Assembly: GCA_947623455.1 (NCBI GenBank)
Contig: OX392535.1
Coordinates: 36,604,688-36,668,687, forward strand
Reading direction: 5' to 3'
Length of the DNA stretch: 64,000 nt
Source: Mimachlamys varia
Taxonomy: Eukaryota > Mollusca > Bivalvia > Pectinida > Pectinidae
The position numbers were made by a program, and so were the translations under genes. Under the pieces are notes generated by a model. The model worked only from the letters and a program-made list of their open reading frames with translations, ran no database searches and was not told where the DNA came from. This document shows positions 59,645 through 64,000 of this stretch, piece by piece (position 1 is the stretch's first letter; every line of letters begins with the position of its first letter).

Positions 59645-62290
59645 CGGTGTACTTGATTCCCTTATTTTTATGTTACCCCTAGTTCAAAAGATTTTGAATT
59701 AGAATTATGATAGTTTGGATTACGGATTTGATTTCGCTTTTGTAAACCTTGGTGAATTCGTAAAACAAATGTTAAGTACTAAAAATTAAGGTAAGCGATT
59801 TGTAATGTCAAAATGTAAGGAAATGATGTCGAGAACGTGAAATGTACTTCACATTAATTCTACTCGATACCATGCATGCTTTATTCTAAAGTCTAAAATT
59901 ACTCCTGTTTTGTTTCAATCGAAGAATTAAAATCACTCCAAGAAAAGTGATTTCTTCTATTTAATAAGAAAATATACGTAACCGAATCACATGTCTTTTG
60001 AGACATACAAACAATATGTCGATCAAAACTTTATCCAATTGACTTGGCAGAACGGATGCTATAAAATCAATATAATATATAAGAGTACAGTAGCAAGGGT
60101 ATCTGATATACAACATATATTTCTTTTAACTATTAATAATTCGTTCATATTGTATTGTATTTAAATATGTAGACTAACATTGTAAATATTCAAAAAAATT
60201 TTAAAACATAATTTTATTAAAAAAAACTGTTTAATAACCTTTACATACAATTACAGAGCACATGCTATAATTGCAGTGAAAAAAAAAAACAATCACGGCA
60301 AATACTATTAATTAGTTAATCTTCCTTGATCAGTTAGTTTTAGTTGATAATTCATTAAAAACTAGAAATATCTGTGAGACATACATGCCCCCGCCCCAGC
60401 TGGTTACATTACCATAGGACGCGCCGGGACGGACAGGACGGGACGGGTCGGCATACAAACGTTTAAAGTGTAAGAAGAAAATATTTACAATTAACAGTGA
60501 TACATGACTATTTTCCGATGACCTTAGGATTTAAAGTACGACTATCACTCCCTGCCCCTGTACAGTAGTGCAGTGTACTTTGAATCAGACAGTGTGGATA
60601 GGTTTACACCTACTGTACATGTATATTGATACTTGAGAGATTTTACTTCACCTCGACGAACGCACGATATACCCCAATATGAACCATCACTTCAGTGCAT
60701 AGAACTTTCGCCAATGGTCCAATATTATTCTTTGCATTAATGTGTTACTTCACATTCTCGATAATAAAATAATAGCAATGGGGTTATATTCTCTCCCTAG
60801 ACTTAAAATTGCTAATGAAGTTAATTTGACTAGTTTAAGTTCACTTTTATATAAGACTTGAAATCGACTTGTTTAAATTACGGACAAGAGACCTTCTTAC
60901 TTTGGGTAATGGCCGTCTTTTTACCTAAGTTATATTCATGATCCCCGGCAAATTGAGGTATCAATAAAAAGTGATTTCCAGAGTTCAAGGATGTTGCGTT
61001 CATATACGGAGTTTATTACATTGACCCATTTACTGATCAAAACACAGACGGCACACAATCTCAGCCTCCTCACTTTTTGTAGAAAAAAATGCTTAGTGGA
61101 AAATCTTGTAAATAACCTAGTAGATATTGTTGTGATATTATATCATGAACAATGAATAATCTGAATCCTGATTTGTCTTATAAGATTTGTTCCGCAACAG
61201 ATGCATATGCTTTTCTTCACCCGAAACCATTAATTTCAATGTTAATTGATTTATACATGCAAGATGTACTGGTCGTTTAATGCAGGTCAAAAAAACCCAT
61301 TGAAATCAAATGAATTTGAACTTTCCGTTATCGAACAGTAACAATTTTAATTTATGTGATATTAAAGACTTCATGATAGAATGCAGTTTATTATATATGT
61401 ATTAGCTTACATCACGAATTTGACATTATGATTTTATATCTTTATACTTGCAGATTGTTTTTCTTATTTTAATTGTAACAAAGCGTTGTCGACACGCGTA
61501 CTTCCCGGCTCCGCTAAGTTTAAGTTACCTTAAAGTGAGCTCGTCCCTGTGTTCAAGACAGAAACCATACATTTTCAAAAAAAGCGACTTTTTTTCAATC
61601 CAAACAAAGATATTATATTTTCAGAGTATAGTTACAATCAGTTGATACGTAAAATCTATAATTGTTATGACCCGAGGAAAAAGAAAATCTGCAGCATTAT
61701 AAACTTGACGTAAATAAATTACTCATAGTTAAACATCACATTTTGTTTTTGCAATCTGATCGTCAACAGTTGATAGTTGTATATCCGTTTTACATCTATC
61801 TTTTACTTAACTTAAAGTGATGTATCTTGCAACCTACATGTTAATACACTTGAATGCGTAACATCTTATGCGAAAGAGGCATGCAATACTATTAAAAGGT
61901 AACCTATAAAAACCACATGACCTCCTTTTGGTCTTTTATCATAAGAAAATGAAGTACATGACATTGCGCCATTAAGAATAAAAAATGATGGATTTAACAC
62001 TCTAATGTTAAGGTTGTTTTGTTATTGTCTTTGTGTTTCAACCACTAACTAACTCATATGTTTCATTTGTTACATTTACCAATCGTTAAAAAAGACATAT
62101 CATATTTGTTTTCAATCAGGTAATAAACAGTCATCAAACAAAATAGATGAAGACATTTATATTGAAAACTTAGTGAATACCTGTTTTCGTTAAGCCTTTT
62201 GAAGATCGTAATAATAAGCTGTAAATGTCCTCAGATTAACATGCTCGTTAATAGGAATTCTACAATGGGTTGAAAATCTAACGATGAAAA
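59645..62290. other. Mostly featureless; GC-rich GGACG repeat at about 60418-60452
   Basis: Over 2.6 kb of AT-rich sequence without a supported gene. An unusual short GC-rich patch, ACGCGCCGGGACGGACAGGA followed by CGGGACGGGTCGG, is a GGACG-type microsatellite. Confidence 0.5.
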
Positions 62291-62292
62291 TA

Positions 62293-62516
62293 TATCGGCT
62301 CTCGCTAATCTAACTACTCTACCTGTTAACACCGCTAACCTAGTTACTGCACATGTTAACATCGCTAGCCTAGTTACTTCACATGTTAACATCGCTAACC
62401 TAGTTACTTAACCTGTTAACATCGCCAACCTTATTACTTAATCTGCAAGCATCGATAACCTAGTTACATGACATGTTGGCATCGCTAACCTAGTTACTTA
62501 ACCTGTAAATATCACG
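62293..62516. repeat. 30-bp minisatellite (about seven copies)
   Basis: Unit AC(A/C)TGTTAACATCGCTAAC followed by CTAGTTACTTA, in exact 30-bp steps from 62321. One flanking degenerate copy precedes it and a truncated one ends at TAAATATCACG. Non-coding. Confidence 0.9.
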
Positions 62517-62519
62517 CTG

Positions 62520-62988
62520 TAATGGAGGGGTTAACACGCAATAGAACTATTTTAGCTTCAATCAAAACCATAATACCAATGCCTAATGCTTCCGGCAGAC
62601 ATGCAAGGGCGATGGTATCACGCCATTTCCTTCACTTTTTTATCTTTCAGTGAAATTGAAGTGCATGTATCATTTAAGAGTCAGTAGATTAATGACATTA
62701 AGTTCAACACTTTAAATTTGAAGTACACTTTTCCATCTATACTTCAACTGACACTTTGGTAGCATAAACAGGATAACTTTGTACTAACTAATAGCTCTCC
62801 CTTGTAATATTATTTTAGTCGTTGCTCTACCATAGTGGCCTTGTTTCCTGCTCCATGGTTCTACAATCTGCGCTGCACTTTAATACAACAGCTAACATCG
62901 ATGAGAGATCATGAAAAAGAATACACGAAAACTCGATATATAGAGCAAGCCATAGATTTACAAACCAAACATCAATAATACATATACC
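62520..62988. other. No recognisable feature
   Basis: AT-rich spacer. Confidence 0.4.
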
Positions 62989-62991
62989 TGT

Positions 62992-63088
62992 AAGATGACG
63001 TAACACACACATATGCTGCACCTTTTAAATTTAGTAATAGATACAGTATTCCGAAATAAATGAATTAAACTACCCATACAGCTGAATT
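62992..63088 (-). repeat. Family-2 terminal fragment
   Basis: TAAGATGACGTAACACACAC, ATATGCTGCACCTTTTAAAT, TTAGTAATAGATACAGTATT and CCATACAGCTG; truncated just where other copies read TTTCGTCC. Confidence 0.8.
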
Positions 63089-63378
63089 AGAATCAATTGG
63101 AAGCAGATCAAGAAGTATACAATACAGCAGATGCACAGGAAACTTCATATACATCAGCTTGGCTGTAATATTGTTCCTAAGTAATAAGTGTACATGTACC
63201 TTAGCTTCCTGGATCAGAACATTAAAGTCTAATCTTCAGTGAAAATAATTCATAATAAATGTAGTATATTGTTCAATTCATAGTGTATTCAAGAAATTCT
63301 ATTGAATGGGTATTCGGCAACGATAAAAGCTTTTGCAAGCCAACTCCGTATAATACCTTTTTATGACTTAATACTAAT

Positions 63379-63559
63379 ACCAACTTATTTTTGCGCGCGA
63401 TTAATTTTCGCGTATTTCACGGGTGAAGAAAATTCGCGAAAATTAATCGTCGCGAAACAGTTTCAATAAGAGGTATGCCAACTGTAGGAGTACTGTACTG
63501 TAGATAGGATTTACAACCATATTAAATGCAAAATTAAATCGCCTCGAAAATAAGTTGGT
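63379..63559. mobile_element. 181-bp MITE with internal CG-rich hairpin
   Basis: Terminal inverted repeats ACCAACTTATTTT (63379) and AAAATAAGTTGGT (ending 63559). Inside, CGATTAATTTTCGCG is matched by CGCGAAAATTAATCG about 30 bp later, giving a strong internal stem. No coding capacity. Confidence 0.85.
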
Positions 63560-64000
63560 TAACAGTAATTCTCACTTTAAATATCAGATACTGTTGTAGA
63601 ACTAGCCTAATACATATTCTATACCTTATTTTTGCTGCTCTCGTAGCCTTTATACAAAACAAATATTCAAATCGAAGATGTAAAACCAGACAAGCCATGT
63701 GGCTTTGCCCTTGAATTACGTATTACCTTATAGATCAGCTGAATTGGAAGTGCTTACTATCCTTAAAGAATGCGTTTCCCAGGCACAGTTTAAATATCAA
63801 GTTAGCATTTAAATGTGCTTAAACAAAAAACGTTGACATTTTCGTCTAAATTCATTTATACAAACTAGGCAAACTAATGGTTTTCCTTTTGTAACTTTGA
63901 ATTTATCGTTATTGAAGATATAAAGACCTACTTCCTGTCTCTGCGATCCCATAAAAAAAATCTAAAACCGTGATGTGTTATGTTGGAGACATTTTAAGAT

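Noticed and set aside
43280..63021. Frames starting MQHMCVLRHL at 43280 (+) and 62827 (-)
   Set aside because: Both start inside family-2 repeat ends and diverge outside; read-through, not a gene family.

Overview
The window is AT-rich, intron-containing, repeat-dense animal DNA. It has no operons, no bacterial gene packing, no rRNA, no convincing functional tRNA and no CRISPR array. The single well-supported protein gene is an opsin. Its split exons, the tRNA-derived SINEs, the decayed reverse-transcriptase elements and the MITE load suggest an invertebrate, most likely a bivalve mollusc. That placement is inference; no database search was possible.

Layout. 1-12.4 kb: a 160-nt fold-back element at the left edge, then decayed copies of a reverse-transcriptase element (RT blocks at 2.8, 3.4 and 4.3 kb, a head-to-head pair at 8.2-8.6 kb), a 234-bp MITE at 6.9 kb, a 21-bp minisatellite at 7.8 kb, and two copies of a second dispersed repeat ('family 2'). 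12.6-15.2 kb, minus strand: the last two coding exons of the opsin (TM6 start, then TM6-TM7 and the cytoplasmic tail), joined by a phase-1 intron that holds a MITE, a SINE and another repeat. 16.1-18.0 kb: about 28 copies of a 67-bp tandem repeat, upstream of the penultimate opsin exon and therefore probably inside the gene. The exons for TM1-TM5 must lie at higher coordinates; I could not find them.

18-64 kb: almost entirely dispersed repeats between unremarkable AT-rich sequence. About 25 fragments of the non-coding tail of the RT element occur on both strands, about nine copies of family 2, several tRNA-derived SINEs, MITEs at 21.2, 28.9 and 63.4 kb, an 86-bp-arm palindrome at 47.8 kb, and minisatellites at 26.5, 57.8 and 62.3 kb. 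Most apparent open reading frames are read-through of these repeats.

No gene system can be reconstructed beyond the opsin, a retinal-binding seven-transmembrane light receptor. The most interesting structures are the split opsin with its repeat-filled introns, the 67-bp array with a trimeric higher-order period, and the fold-back elements.
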